Notes: generated by a model not told the origin, from the letters alone. Positions 1 to 12,089 are shown, counted from the stretch's first letter. The stretch: DNA of 64,000 nt from Zoroaster sp. YZ-2022 (GCA_029582265.1 CM055837.1:10677926-10741925), one strand, 5' to 3'. Program-made: numbers and translations.

Positions 1-213
<213 letters not shown>

Positions 214-1166
214 GATGTTCATGTTAATTAATGGCATGAAATAAGCTGAAATTTTTACAGGTTCATTTTCATACATATCTTTTGACTATTATAAAGTATG
301 GATGCATTTGTGGGAATTTTATCCAAAGTGTATTTTACCATTGGCTGTACAGTAACAGTATATGCGGTGTGGAGTATATTGAATTATCTGCACTCATTAC
401 GCTTCAAGGGCAGAGTACGGCCTTCAATCAGCTTTCTGTGAAACCCATGAAAGAGACAACAGATGTAATTATCCCCACCCCCCCATACAGCTCCCACCTT
501 TGTTTGCAGTGGAGATAATTAGCATGTACCGTGTAGTTTCTGTAACCTTCAAGTTATTCCCTGTGCAGGATGCCAGTGCAATGATCAGGGAGGGAGAATC
601 ATTCCGTGTGTGCATCGCAATTTCCATGTTTTTATTTCTGTGTTTCTTGAATCGTTCAGCTACATGTGTTTTCTTCCGAAAGATGAATAACAAAAGATGG
701 GGTGGGATGTTGATAGGAGATGCGGAAACGAAAAGAAAGCAACTTAATCCGTTTGAGTTCCTTTGCAGTACAAACATTTGTGACTGGCTCTGGCAAAAGT
801 GACCTCCCAAATTTATCATGAAAAATAACAATGTTCCCAACAACATTTCAGGATTTTTCTTTTTCCATCAAAATCTAGAGAAAATGCTCTATATGGTGAC
901 ATGAAAACTGGTCCCTCAAACTGGTCCCTGGGGTCAGTTTTTGACCTTTTCATGGATGTTAACGCATTATGGTAAATGCCAAGAAGTTTCGGGTTTTTCC
1001 AGAGCGGGTCACATTTGACAAATGGGACTCAGTCTTATTTACAGTCTGAGTCTGAAGGTAGGCACAGCTACAATGTACTTTTGTGATTAATCACAAGTAC
1101 TTGCACAGTGCAAATCAGTAGAAATTGTCACTTTATTTCACCCCATGAATGTCTTAATTGTTAGGG
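214..1166. other. Unassigned non-coding stretch
   Basis: I see no exon with convincing splice sites and no recognised repeat here. Short ORFs on both strands overlap each other without protein-like content. Confidence 0.5.
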
Positions 1167-1516
1167 TCATTCCACCAGATTGGGGCAAGCTACCTGTGTC
1201 CCTCGTTACGTAGGTAAGTGTACTATTTTATTATCATTTATGATGACTCCTAATTAACATTATTGTAACTTCCTATTCAAGGCACAGAGATTAATTTCGT
1301 ACTAATTTGAAGAATAACTGAGAGTGTGTACTCATAATAAGGATAATGAATGGTACATCTACATACGTAACAAGGACACCATGTCACAAAGCTTGCCCCC
1401 AACCTGGTGGAATGACCCAAGAATGTGCACTCATAATAAGGATAATGAATGGTACATCTACCTACGTAACAAGGAGACCATGTCACAAAGCTTGCCCCAA
1501 CCTGGTGGAATGACCC
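1167..1516. repeat. Foldback repeat with GGGTCATTCCACCAG ends
   Basis: The stretch begins with GGGTCATTCCACCAG and ends with its reverse complement. The right half contains two direct copies of a roughly 100-bp unit (about 1329-1427 and 1430-1516), and the left arm (1167-1250) is a diverged inverted copy of that unit. It is probably a non-autonomous foldback transposon; no clear target-site duplication was found. Confidence 0.7.
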
Positions 1517-1973
1517 ATTGACAAATAAGTTTGGTAACAAAATGAAGATGATAATGTGATTTTTTTTTTGACTGAGCTGTACAAATCCAGTGGTTCATTC
1601 ACTTATGACTCATTTTGTAAGATCCAGGAACATGTAACAGCTGTTGCTATCGGCCATTAACCCCGGGGTTGTCAACTTCTAGGGTGAATAAAATAACATT
1701 TTGCGAGTTTATCATGACGCCGTTGTGAAATGTCGTGCAATACATTACATGTTCATCAGACCATGGAGCACACGGGTACAATGTCAACCTTGCACCCAGG
1801 GGTTTACCTTGCTCTCACTACTAGTCCCTGGTGGGGGAAGAAAGTGCTTTCCACAACGCTGATTGGTTAAAAAAATAATACACAAACAGAAATAGTTTGA
1901 ATATTATTTTGGGGAAATAATATACAGTGTATTTAATTTTTTTCTTCTTACTTCATGTACATGTATACTACTC
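1517..1973. other. Unassigned non-coding stretch
   Basis: No exon was recognised. The part around 1790-1870 loosely resembles, in inverted form, sequence near 18900-19000, which suggests a dispersed repeat fragment. Confidence 0.4.
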
Positions 1974-2619
1974 AAAACAATTTAGGGAACACCGGAATAA
2001 TCTCAGAATAATATTTAGTAATTACATATTACAAGATTATGGATTGTTTCAGAAAGTTTAAGATAAAATGATGTGAATTTGGTAAATGTACCTGAGAAAT
2101 TATTCTGGAAAGAATATCGAACCCAACCGCCACTTGTGCATAATGTCTATTGCATGTGTTTTAGCAGACGACAAATTGGCCAACATCTCATTGGATGTGC
2201 ATACATTCATTACTCAAAATCTCCCAAAATATTGTTTCCAATCCTCACTTGACTACTCTTTCCTCTCCTTAATTAAGTGTATCCTCTATCATCTTTTAAA
2301 GGAAAATCTGTGAAATTTGTCATATACTCAAAATAATTTAGGGAACACCGGAATAATCTCAGTTAAAGCAAGATCATTTATTTCAGATAAACACAATGTT
2401 TCACAGAATTGATGAGAAACACCTGCACAATGAAACAGATGATAAAGGATGCATGTAGTGATTACACATTTCATGACATGAATACTGAAAGAGAGAGAGG
2501 GGGTTGCAAATGAAAATCCCGGTTCATGGAACATTTCAATAACGGGTGTGACCACCTCTTGCAGTAAATCCGGTGTTCCCTAAATTGTTTTGTTCCCTGA
2601 ATTGTTTTGAGTAGTATAC
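1974..2619. mobile_element. Tc1/mariner-like MITE, nested pair of copies
   Basis: Terminal sequence TATACTACTCAAAACAATTT followed by AGGGAACACCGG occurs at 1974 and again (slightly changed) at 2323, and the inverted end lies at about 2570-2619. Full copies occur at 38616-38888, 39934-40204 and 49052-49288. The TA-bounded long terminal inverted repeats without a transposase ORF fit a non-autonomous Tc1/mariner-type element. The first end here is separated from the second by about 300 bp of a different repeat (2095-2320). Confidence 0.75.
2095..2320 (+). repeat. Dispersed repeat family A, copy 1
   Basis: The segment with GAACCCAACCGCCACTTGTG and CAGACGACAAA is repeated at 57045-57140 in the same orientation and at about 58140-58376 inverted. 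It contains only short ORFs and its class is not assigned. Confidence 0.7.
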
Positions 2620-3009
2620 TAGTATAATGGCTATATGGATTTTTTTAAACACATGTTTGGATGAGTGAAATGAATTGGATGGCCTCGTCCCAGCTTCCCC
2701 ACTGCAGCACACACTTTACTTAGTAATGGTATCACCTTATTTGCATATTCAAGATTTTTGGAAAGTGAAATCATCCAGTTACAGGGCGAGAGAGCAGTGG
2801 GTACGAGGTTGGTACATTTGTAAAGTCAGTTTGTTTTTTCATCACCGCCATTCTGGTAAATGTTAAGGATGGAAATTGAACTCATTTGCGTGTGAATGCA
2901 GTTGCAACAGTTATGAACAAATAATAGTTAATATTTCAGCATTTCCCTGATATTCATCCTTCACGTAGTCCAAACTGGGTGGGGGGGTGGGGGGGGGGGC
3001 ATATTCGAA
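2620..3009. other. Unassigned non-coding stretch with G-rich tract
   Basis: No exon was recognised. A G-rich homopolymer-like run lies at about 2980-2999. Confidence 0.4.
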
Positions 3010-3290
3010 CAAAAGTATAAAGTCAGGCATGTGATTTCTCAGGATTTTTCCTGATTTCAGGATTTTGTACAAATTTCCCTTTGCCTCAAAAGTGTTCTTG
3101 AAAGAAGAGAAGTACAAGAAGCCACCAAGGGAAGAAAGAAGTACATGTAGCCTGTATTGTGTCCAAACCTCTAGTTTCTTGTTTGTGGGGATGTGGAGAG
3201 TCTGTAAATCCTCCAAAATTCAACATCCAGGAGGTTCAGGGGGGCTTTGTCCTCGAGACCAAAGGGAGACCCAGGCCTGCTACCCATTTA
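3010..3290 (+). repeat. Dispersed repeat family B, copy 1
   Basis: The segment containing GTGTCCAAACCTCT, a GGAGAGTCTGTAAATCCTCC core and AAAGGGAGACCCAGGCC recurs at 20808-20965, 51790-52045 and, diverged, at 61268-61410. Shorter TTTCAGGATTTT-containing pieces occur near 21290-21350 and 21750-21910. The 5' part is rich in TTTCAGGATTTT, and no coding potential is seen. Confidence 0.75.
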
Positions 3291-3363
3291 CCATGCAAAG
3301 CTCCAAGTCTTACTTTAAACTTGAATCATTTATGTGTGTTTTCAAGATTACCAGTAACTTTAA

Positions 3364-4402
3364 AGCCCTTTTCACACGACCAAAAAAACCATAGATTCCT
3401 TGAGACGAATTTTACGAGCGAGGATTGTTTATCTTATCGTCCCACGAGTGACTGCTTTCACAAGCTTTCACACGACACCAAGTAAAAAAACCAACATTCT
3501 ATGAGAGTACACACATTAATATCGTTGGTCATGCACTATCCGATATGTTCATTTAAATTTGCCACACACAAATCTGTGACGACAAAAGACGTTAACGTAA
3601 AAACAAATTATATCATAGCTCTAATTCTGTAAAAGAACTGACCTTAACATTTCAGAGTTATGAGTAACGATATCTAGGGTACTAGCATTGAAAACATGAG
3701 TTAAAATGCACGACAACTGTTAGAAGTACGAGTAGAAAAATGTAGAGCGATCAGGATGGACCACACAAATTAATCTGTGCCGACAAAAAAGTTGTTCAAG
3801 TGGAAAGAAATTAAACCATAACTCTAATTCTGTAAAAGAACTGACCGTAACATTTCAGCATTATGTGTGCTGATATCTTGGCTACTAATAACGAAAACAT
3901 GAGTGAAAACATATGACAATTGTTTGAGATACATCGAAAAATGTAGAGCGATCGTGAAGGACCGATGTTGTGCATATACATGTAGATACACCACGTGCGT
4001 TATCATCTCGGCCGCCCACCACTAGTTGTACAGTACATACAGTGCATGGGTGCAGTGCATGCTGTCAATCGCGCACGATTGGTCTTCACGCGCACGATTG
4101 GTCTTCACGCGTGTGCAATACGACCACTTTCGCACAGGACGTTGGTCAATAAACAACGGATCATTTCACACGAGGAGTGTACTACATGTAGGTTCCTTGA
4201 GAAAAATTCCACTAGTGTAAGATTTTGTCGTAGGTCGGGACCTCCGACAAAATATCTCAATGTTTGAGAAAATTTCGCAAGGAATGTAGGACATCTCAAA
4301 CATTGGTGTCCATTTCACACGAAGCTCATTTTGTAATATTTCTCAAACATTGAGAAAATTTTTCAAGGAATGTTGGCTTTTTTTTGTCGTGTGAAAAGGG
4401 CT
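3364..4402. mobile_element. PIF/Harbinger-like non-autonomous DNA transposon
   Basis: The ends are AGCCCTTTTCACACGAC and its reverse complement, immediately flanked on both sides by TAA (3361-3363 and 4403-4405). A 3-bp TWA duplication and an A/G-rich start are typical of PIF/Harbinger elements. The interior carries repeated ACAAATCTGTG and ATGTAGAGCGATC words in two diverged half-copies and no transposase ORF. The superfamily assignment rests only on ends and target site. Confidence 0.7.
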
Positions 4403-5637
4403 TAATACACTTTGACAATTGAGGTTATTGCTCATGTACACTTTAGATTAAAACTCACCATAAGGCCAAACAATAAAAATATTCAGTTTCTGGTCATTGG
4501 TCGGCTTCAAAATTGGTACGGTGATGCACTTTTTTTTTTGTAATCTTTTTTTTGGGGGGCCAACAGAGAAATACGTGATACATGTTTACGTGGGGACCAA
4601 ATTTCCCAAATACAAAGCATGGTGGCAAAGAGAGGCCTCACAAATCAGGCAAACATTCATACCCCTATGTGAAAAAGTCATTTAAAACACAGCATGGCAG
4701 AATTCCAATCGATCCAGCAATTTTGGCTGCAATTGGACATCGTTTCGTGGCAAAACAAAAAATTTAAAATGCTGACGTGCTGGTCTGAGGCGACGCGCAC
4801 AGAGACCACAAACTAGAGACTTTTTTAGCCTAATAGGTTAATGGTACTCTTTAGGTGCACTTACACTAGCATACCGCCACTTAGATATAACAGTAATTTA
4901 AGGATTTAATAAGTGGAGAATTTCCTATCTCTGTAAATGAAAATAGCCTTGTTCACATAAGTCCTTGATGTTAAGTTTAATGGCCTGCTGATTGGAAGTC
5001 AACCTGGGTATCCCATAGCTAGTTATCCTTGATGCTGATTTTGCTGGTATTGTAAACCTTGTACACTGTAAAAATAATATTAAGAGTCTTGTTGCTTTTT
5101 TTTTTTAATTTTATTTATTTTTAATTTTTTATTTGTTTAATTTGATGGATTTGACTTGTGTGATCCAAACAGATCTGTTAACAGATGCAAATGGCATTTG
5201 GAAGTCATGACAGTGTGACCATCTGAAGGTCCGCATTTATTAAGGAATGCTATTAATGAAGTTAGGGCAGTTGCATGTCATCGCCCTCTATTGTTGGAAA
5301 TGCACTCAACATCTTTTGGATCTACAGGTGTACACGAGGCATTCTATCATCAAGTGAATGGTTGACACACTTGTGTACACAAAGTATCTGTTCCACGGGA
5401 GTCCTCTTTCCAATAAGATGAAAGTTACCTGTCAGAACGAATTTGGGAAATCTGAATGTATTTTCACAGTTTTCTCATGAACCAAACAACAAATGTTTAA
5501 ACTTTTACAGGTTTGCATGTTTAAAAATCCCTAACCCTCTAGACGTTTGAATAATTATATCTGAATGCATTTTTACTATGTTCTCAACAACACTACAATG
5601 TTAAAAGCTGAAACTTTCTCAGGGTGGTTGTTTTCTG
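4403..5637. other. Intergenic or intronic stretch
   Basis: Apart from a dispersed repeat at 4480-4690 and a poly-T/AT-rich run near 5090-5150, I recognise no feature. No exon with a DDX10-like reading frame was seen. Confidence 0.4.
4480..4690 (+). repeat. Dispersed repeat family C, copy 1
   Basis: The segment from TTTCTGGTCATTGGTCGGCT to the AGAGAGGCCTCACAAAT core recurs at 50325-50455. The copy here contains an extra poly-T/poly-G insertion near 4530-4560. Confidence 0.7.
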
Positions 5638-6467
5638 TATGGCTTGATTCAAATGGAGTATGCATACTCATACAGGTACATGTAGAAACAGTTATGCCAA
5701 CATTACCAATGTACCTTCCCTTCAATGTATATCTTGATTCAAAGAGAGTAAGCATACTCTTAGAAGCAGTTCAGCCAACATTATCAATGTTGTACCTTCC
5801 CTTCAATGTATATCTTGATTCAAAGAGAGTAAGCGTACTCATAGAAGCAGTTTTGCCAACATTACCGATGTTGTACCTTCCCTTCAATGTATATCTTGAT
5901 TCAAAGAGAGTAAGCGTACTCATAGAAGCAGTTTTGCCAACATTACCAATGTTGTACCTTCCCTTCAATGTATATCTTGATTCAAAGAGAGTAAGCGTAC
6001 TCATAGAAGCAGTTTTGCCAACATTACCAATGTTGTACCTTCCCTTCAATGTATACCTTGATTCAAAGAGAGTAAGCATACTCATAGAAGCAGTTCAGCC
6101 AATATTACCAATGTTGTACCTTCCCTTCAATGTATATCTTGATTCAAAGAGAGTCAGCATACTCATTGAAGCAGTTTGGCCAACATTACCAATGTTGTGC
6201 ATGTACCTTCTCTTCAATGTATATCTTGATTCAAAGAGAGTAAGCATACTCACAGAAGCAGTTTTGCCAATATTACCAATGTTGTACCTTCCCTTCAATG
6301 TATATCTTGATTCAAAGAGAGTAAGCATACTCATGGAAGCAGTTTTGCCAACATTACCAATGTTGTACCTTCCCTTCAATGTATATCTTGATTCAAAGAG
6401 AGTAAGCATACTCACAGAAGCAGTTTTGCCAATATTACCAATGTTGTACCTTCCCTTCAATGCTTGA
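5565..6467 (+). other. Long ORF created by minisatellite, probably not a gene
   Basis: A 300-codon open frame encodes about ten copies of a 27-residue repeat with core YLDSKRVSVLIEAVLPTLPM. The 81-bp unit is divisible by three, so any stop-free frame stays open, and the opposite strand is open over the same units. There is no signal peptide, and the frame breaks once the 75-76-bp units begin. I treat it as an arithmetic by-product. Confidence 0.75.
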
Positions 6468-7995
6468 TTCAAAGAGAGTAAGCATACTCATGGAAGCAGT
6501 TTGCCAATATTACCAATGTTGTACCTTCCCTTCAATGCTTGATTCAAAGAGAGTAAGCATACTCATGGAAGCAGTTTTGCCAATATTACCAATGTTGTAC
6601 CTTCCCTTCAATGCTTGATTCAAAGAGAGTAAGCATACTCATGGAAGCAGTTTGCCAATATTACCAATGTTGTACCTTCCCTTCAATGCTTGATTCAAAG
6701 AGAGTAAGCATACTCATGGAAGCAGTTTTGCCAACATTACCAATGTTGTACCTTCCCTTCAATGCTTGATTCAAAGAGAGTAAGCATACTCATAGAAGCA
6801 GTTTGCCAACATTACCAATGTTGTACCATCCCTTCAATGTATATCTTGATTCAAAGAGAGTAAGCGTACTCATAGAAGCAGTTTTGCCAACATTACCAAT
6901 GTTGTACCTTCCCTTCAATGTATATCTTGATTCAAAGAGAGTAAGCGTACTCATAGAAGCAGTTTTGCCAATATTACCAATGTTGTACCTTCCCTTCAAT
7001 GCTTGATTCAAAGAGAGTAAGCATACTCATAGAAGCAGTTTTGCCAACATTACCAATGTTGTACCTTCCCTTCAATGCTTGATTCAAAGAGAGTAAGCAT
7101 ACTCATGGAAGCAGTTTGCCAACATTACCAATGTTGTACCTTCCCTTCAATGCTTGATTCAAAGAGAGTAAGCGTACTCATAGAAGCAGTTTGCCAACAT
7201 TACCAGTGTTGTACCTTCCCTTCAATGCTTGATTCAAAGAGAGTAAGCATACTCATGGAAGCAGTTTTGCCAATATTACCAATGTTGTACCTTCCCTTCA
7301 ATGCTTGATTCAAAGAGAGTAAGCATACTCATGGAAGCAGTTTGCCAACATTACCAATGTTGTACCTTCCCTTCAATGCTTGATTCAAAGAGAGTAAGCA
7401 TACTCATGGAAGCAGTTTGCCAACATTACCAATGTTGTACCTTCCCTTCAATGCTTGATTCAAAGAGAGTAAGCGTACTCATAGAAGCAGTTTGCCAACA
7501 TTACCAGTGTTGTACCTTCCCTTCAATGCTTGATTCAAAGAGAGTAAGCATACTCATGGAAGCAGTTTTGCCAATATTACCAATGTTGTACCTTCCCTTC
7601 AATGCTTGATTCAAAGAGAGTAAGCATACTCATGGAAGCAGTTTTGCCAATATTACCAATGTTGTACCTTCCCTTCAATGCTTGATTCAAAGAGAGTAAG
7701 CATACTCATAGAAGCAGTTTTGCCAATATTACCAATGTTGTACCTTCCCTTCAATGTATATCTTGATTCAAAGAGAGTAAGCATACTCATGGAAGCAGTT
7801 TTGCCAATATTACCAATGTTGTACCTTCCCTTCAATGCTTGATTCAAAGAGAGTAAGCATACTCATACATGTAGAAGCAGTTTTGCCAACATTACCAATG
7901 TTGTACCTTCCCTTCAATGTATATCTTGATTCAAAGAGAGTAAGCATACTCATGGAAGCAGTTTGCCAACATTACCAAAGTTGTACCATCCCTTT
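5640..7995. repeat. Minisatellite, 81-bp and ~75-bp units
   Basis: About 29 tandem units carry the words TTGATTCAAAGAGAGTAAGC, AGAAGCAGTTTTGCCAA and TTGTACCTTCCCTTCAATG. Units in the left third are 81 bp and include TATATC after CAATG; most later units lack that hexamer and are about 75-76 bp. A roughly 300-bp higher-order duplication is visible at 7075-7610: an ACCAGTGTTG variant unit recurs 300 bp apart at about 7203 and 7503. A single diverged unit at 13120-13205 and fragments at 35710-35745 and 59465-59500 indicate that the satellite grew from a dispersed repeat. Confidence 0.95.
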
Positions 7996-8845
7996 AAGCA
8001 GTTGTACATGCACTTTTTGAAACCTTGAAATTACTAACACAATATTCAATGCAAGTCAAGGAGTTGAACCATATGAAGGGTTGATGTCCATTGATGTACA
8101 TGTTTTCGTCAAGGCCATCTCCAGTCTCTCATCTGATAGTGACTTCAGTCAGTGACTAAGCAGATTGCCTAATGAGTCAATACTATTACCCTTTGAAAAA
8201 GAAGTTATAACAAGCTTGGAGACATGTCCTTGGGCATAGCTTAGTGTACTGAGAGCAAAGATCCATGTACCTGGAGTGGGCACTGTGTGTTAAAGTTGAC
8301 AGCTGCAATGGTCAAAATGGGACAAAGGAAATAATGCCTTGGGTTGAGCAATCATCATCATTAAGGCATGCTTGATTATGTAACATTTATCAATTACACC
8401 CACCCAGATTAACCTTGATGAGGTTTTTTTTTGTTTTTTGTTTTTTTGTTTTTTTTGTTTTTGGGGGGGGGGGGGGCTTTTCTTTGTGTCTGCATTCCAT
8501 GGATTGTGGGTTCTGTTTGATTAGGAGTATCCATCCTGTTTATAAAGGAGGACATTTGGAATTCTACACTAAGGGTGTGTTAACCTTGGTTACTGTAGAC
8601 AACCCTGATAAGTAGAACTTAGTACATTGTGGGAGGTTATATTAATCTTTACTATGTAAGTAGGATGAGCAATACTGTGAGCTCTGGACTACTAATTGCT
8701 TTATTTGGCCAACTGCAGTTGTTCTGTTGAGGTTTATCAATTCTTGGGAAAGGGACATCATGGGACAATAATGATTGAAATCCTTTGTGCCCCAAAATAC
8801 CTTTATTTGGGTGATAAGATATTCGAGGAAAGGATTAATAATTCC
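7996..8845. other. Unassigned stretch with poly-T/poly-G run
   Basis: No exon was recognised. Positions 8424-8476 are a low-complexity T-rich run followed by a G homopolymer. Confidence 0.45.
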
Positions 8846-9490
8846 TAATCACACTAAATCAATCAAAATCCTCCAAGGGGAACTTTTTGGGAAAAATTCA
8901 GCACTGTTGGAAACTGGTACTTTCACCTCTTCAAATGGAGCAAAATTACTACCTGGCAAGAAGTACAGGCCATAAGTGCTGAATATGAAAGATCAACAAA
9001 AATGCATGGTGCATTTTGAAGATAAGGGCATGTTTCTAAGATTTGAGGCTTTGCATGGTGGAATATCGATATCATTTCGTGTTTATCTCAACTATCGCGA
9101 AGCTGAGGTACAGGTTCTGAAAAGAACCTTATCGCACCTTAAGAAGTGAGAAAGGTTCAAGTGAGAACCAATGTCAGGCAACTCGTTTTTTCTCTACTAG
9201 TGAGAAATATGGTTCATTAATAACCTGTGAAGTCCCCATGGTTCTCTCTGAACCATATTTCTCAGTTAGCGACAGTACAACGAAAAAAAGTTGCCCGACA
9301 TTGGTTCTCCCTTGAACCTTTCTCACTTAACGAAGGTTGAGATACGAGTTGTGCGATAAGGTTCTTTTCAGAACCTGTACCTCAGCTTCGCGAAAGTTGA
9401 GATAAACACATTGGTCATGTTTCCAAAAGTGCACTGATGGATTTTGGAGGATTCAGGAAGGTTCCTAGCCAGAGTGCCTAGGGGTTAGGG
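8846..9490 (-). mobile_element. CCCTAAC-end mini-element, interrupted by a foldback
   Basis: The segment carries the CTCCAAGGGG, GGCAAAATTACTACCTGGCA-type core and ends in GGTTAGGG. Closely related copies lie at 16373-16611 (opposite orientation), 47382-47687 and 49951-50291. It is split by the foldback element at about 9050-9412. The left boundary is approximate. Confidence 0.6.
9050..9412. repeat. Foldback element D, copy 1
   Basis: Two long inverted arms meet near 9240. The left arm reads GAGGTACAGGTTCTGAAAAG and the right arm CTTTTCAGAACCTGTACCTC. The arms repeat several AGGTTC/GAACCT words and can form an extended hairpin. A diverged relative lies at 23755-24108 in a DDX10 intron. No ORF is present. 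Confidence 0.8.
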
Positions 9491-9627
9491 TTTTTTAAAG
9501 CAGTAATTTTATTTTAAAGGAAGGGCAAGGGCGGATCTACATGTAAAATCAAAAGTTTCATAGGCCAAACACTGGAGGTGTGGATGTTTGAGCGCAAAGC
9601 CATTTATGACAGGGGTTCTAGGGCCTG

Positions 9628-10225
9628 CTTTACCTTCCTACTACTACAAGGGTCAAAATCAGTCAAAATGTTGATATACTTGCCGAGGTATATCTAAGTA
9701 AGACTAATTGCGGTGACACCATGTGGAATCTCAATTGAGTAGTAATTAGTTCTGAAAAGAACTGGAGGTACAACTCGACGTTTCGATCAGTATGCTCTGA
9801 TCGTCCTCAGGAGAAAGAGCATACTGACGATCAGAGCATACTGATCGAGACGTCGAGTTGTACCTCCAGTTCTTTTCAGAACTAATTACTACTCAATTGA
9901 GATTCCACATGGTGTCACCGCAATTATTCTTACTTATCATCCTCACCATGCAAAGCTACAAGTTTTACCAAGGTATATCTAGTGCACTTAAAAGTCAAAC
10001 ACTGTCAAACCTTATGTGTAGTAAGTACATTTACAGGTCAAAATGAGTCCACCGTTTTTGACTGGTAAAAGCATTGTCTGGTATTGTTGAGGGTGGTCAA
10101 AATGACAGTAAAAACCAGTCAAAAATGCCCCCTGTGTGCACATTTGGTTCAACAGTCAAAACAGGCAGTTGATTGGTTTTGACCGCTACAGCAACTTCCC
10201 ACTAAAGTGCAGCAATAGTAGGAGG
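9628..10225 (+). mobile_element. CCCTCCTA-end mini-element, split by element F
   Basis: The copy begins CCTTCCTACTACTACAAGGG and ends in AATAGTAGGAGGG. It matches complete copies at 24351-24659 and 29337-29643 (same orientation) and at 17765-18081 (inverted). Its interior is made of GTCAAAA-type words. It is interrupted by the foldback at 9697-9971. Confidence 0.75.
9697..9971. mobile_element. Foldback element F, copy 1, with 10-bp target duplication
   Basis: Two inverted arms carry AAGTAAGACTAATTGCGGTG-type ends and centre on ATGCTCTGATCGTCCTCAGG. The insertion is bounded by the direct repeat GGTATATCTA (9687-9696 and 9972-9981), a sequence present once in uninterrupted copies of the host mini-element. 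Other copies lie at 10381-10500, 32728-33479, 33579-33850 and 59319-59437, with a fragment at 42567-42603. Confidence 0.8.
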
Positions 10226-10380
10226 GTTTTAAGGGCCCCAAAAATGTTATTCTATAATTATAAAATACCTGACAAATTATAATCGGGAGAAGTTTTTCAG
10301 GAGAAACATCTTCAGGGGAAACGTCTTCAGGAGAAACTTTTACCATACTTTTGTTCCAGTGTGGCCCCGCCCCCCAACCC

Positions 10381-10500
10381 CATTCTCCTGAAGATGATCA
10401 GAGCATACTGATCGAAACGTCAAGTTGTAACCAACCAGTTCTTTTCCGAACTATTTACTACTCAAAAGAGAATTTGTACATGATGTCACCACAAGCAGTC
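10381..10500 (+). mobile_element. Foldback element F, partial copy
   Basis: The segment contains TTCTCCTGAAGATGATCAGA and CATACTGATCGAAACGTC, followed by a right-arm sequence ending in ATGTCACCAC. Only one arm is retained. Confidence 0.7.
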
Positions 10501-11401
10501 TTTACAAATGTGAGAGAATAAAAGGAAAAGAAAGCACTCTGCAGGAAATTTCCCTGTTTGACAAAAAATCCTTGACCGTAGATTTGTTCATTTGTCTTTA
10601 AAAAAAAGATGATCTTATCATAAAGTGGAATTTAATAAGTACATGTAAATTTAGGTGATATTTAAACCAGGGTTCGTGCTTACTTTGTAGCTAATGCATA
10701 AAAGATGAACAGTACAATAAGTTATAGACCTGTGAATTCATATATTATATATACAAATATTGTATTCATTAATAATGTGGCCCTGTAGAAAATTGACCTG
10801 GCACAAAGCACTGATTGTCCGTGGGTATCGGGCAGCTGCCTTTTACTACTGAGATTAAGTTGATTAACCCAGGGCTTTGGTGCCTTGCTAAAATCCTTGG
10901 TTTAATTGTCCTGAAGGCCATCATATTTTTCTTCGTGCACCATAAACTTTAATTAGCCTTCATCCAATGCATCACGCCTATCTCAGTCAGACTCGTTTTC
11001 ACGGCCACTCGTAACAGGAAAGAAAAAAACACATGTATACGTAAAGTTGATTTTCTATTTTAATTTTTTTTTTTAGCAATGGGGCTTATGGCTATAATTT
11101 ATCCGGTGACCTCTTTTTTAAGGTTACAATATGCAAATAGCCATGGTCACACAGAATCATTTTGAGTTTTGATACATGTAGCTGTCAGATTTAATTGCAT
11201 CGGATGGGGACAAATTCTCTTTGTTCTTATGGCAAAATTATTGACAATTTTAAAGGAATGTGTTGTTTTGGTTCCACTTTATTTTAACCCTAACCACCTA
11301 GACATTTTCACGAGTAACCCCCTGAATCCACCCAAATCAATCAACATGCACTAAACAGTCACCCAGTTGTTGGACTTTATATAATAATTAACCCTAACCT
11401 T
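10501..11401. other. Unassigned stretch
   Basis: AT-rich non-coding sequence in which I recognise neither a repeat copy nor an exon. Confidence 0.4.
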
Positions 11402-12051
11402 CCCAAATCCTCCAAAATCCTCTTTGCTAAAGTGAATGATTTTGAAGGATTGAGGTTACATGCTACATGCTCTTTGCTAAAGTGAAGGATTTTGGAGGAT
11501 TGAGGTTATTAGGCATACTTGCCTTTCCATGGTACATGTACATCCATGTTTGTTGTAGTGATTGCAAGGTCAGTGGACACTGTTTATTGCTTCATGCATG
11601 CAGGGAGGGTCCCTGGCCATGTACATGTATCACAGATTAGAAACACATGTGTGCATACATGTCATGTGCTTGCTTTACTACTGAAGGATTTTGGAGGATT
11701 CAGGTTATGTGTAAGCAAATGGGCCTAGGGAATTAGAAATGATTCAGGTTATGTGTAAACAAATGGGCCTAGGGAGTTAGGAAGGATTCAGTTTATGTGT
11801 AAGCAAATGGGCCTAGGGAGTTAGGAAGGATTCAGGTTATGTGTAAGCAAATGGGCCTAGGGAGTTACCTAGGAAGGATTCAGGTTATGTGTAAGCAAAT
11901 GGGCCTAGGGAGTTAGGAAGGATTCAGGATATGTGTAAAGCAAATGGGCCTAGGGAGTTAGGAAGGATTCAGGTTATGTGTAAGCAAATGGGCCTAGGGA
12001 GTCAGGAAGGATTCAGGTTATGTGTAAGCAAATGGGCCTAGGGAGTTAGGG
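11402..12051. mobile_element. CCCTAAC-end mini-element with internal tandem array
   Basis: The element starts CCCTAACCTTCCC after TTAA (11398-11401) and ends GGGAGTTAGGG before TTAA (12052-12055). Positions 11690-12051 are eight tandem copies of a roughly 44-bp unit with GGATTCAGGTTATGTGTAAG and CAAATGGGCCTAGGGAGTT. Positions 11519-11640 carry another dispersed repeat, found inverted at 50452-50590. The matching TTAA flanks suggest a piggyBac- or Kolobok-type target preference. Confidence 0.75.
11519..11640 (+). repeat. Dispersed repeat family E, copy 1
   Basis: The segment from TGCCTTTCCATGGTACATGT to GGGTCCCTGGCCATGTACATG is present inverted at 50452-50575. The order of flanking AAAATCCTCTTT words is also conserved, so both copies belong to the same larger element type. 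Confidence 0.75.
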
Positions 12052-12089
12052 TTAATGTAAAAATTACTTGGTGTAAATTAGCCTTTAGT

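Noticed and set aside
2328..2555. Minus-strand ORFs with FATPSLSFS, recurring at 38624 and 39942
   Set aside because: They are parts of the Tc1-like MITE, repeated by transposition, and do not resemble a transposase.
5565..6467. A 300-codon repeat protein
   Set aside because: The frame is a by-product of an 81-bp tandem unit with no stop codons, is open on the opposite strand too, and has no gene context.
11402..12055. Interstitial telomere sequence
   Set aside because: The CCCTAAC/GTTAGGG words occur only once at each end of mini-elements and not as tandem hexamer runs.
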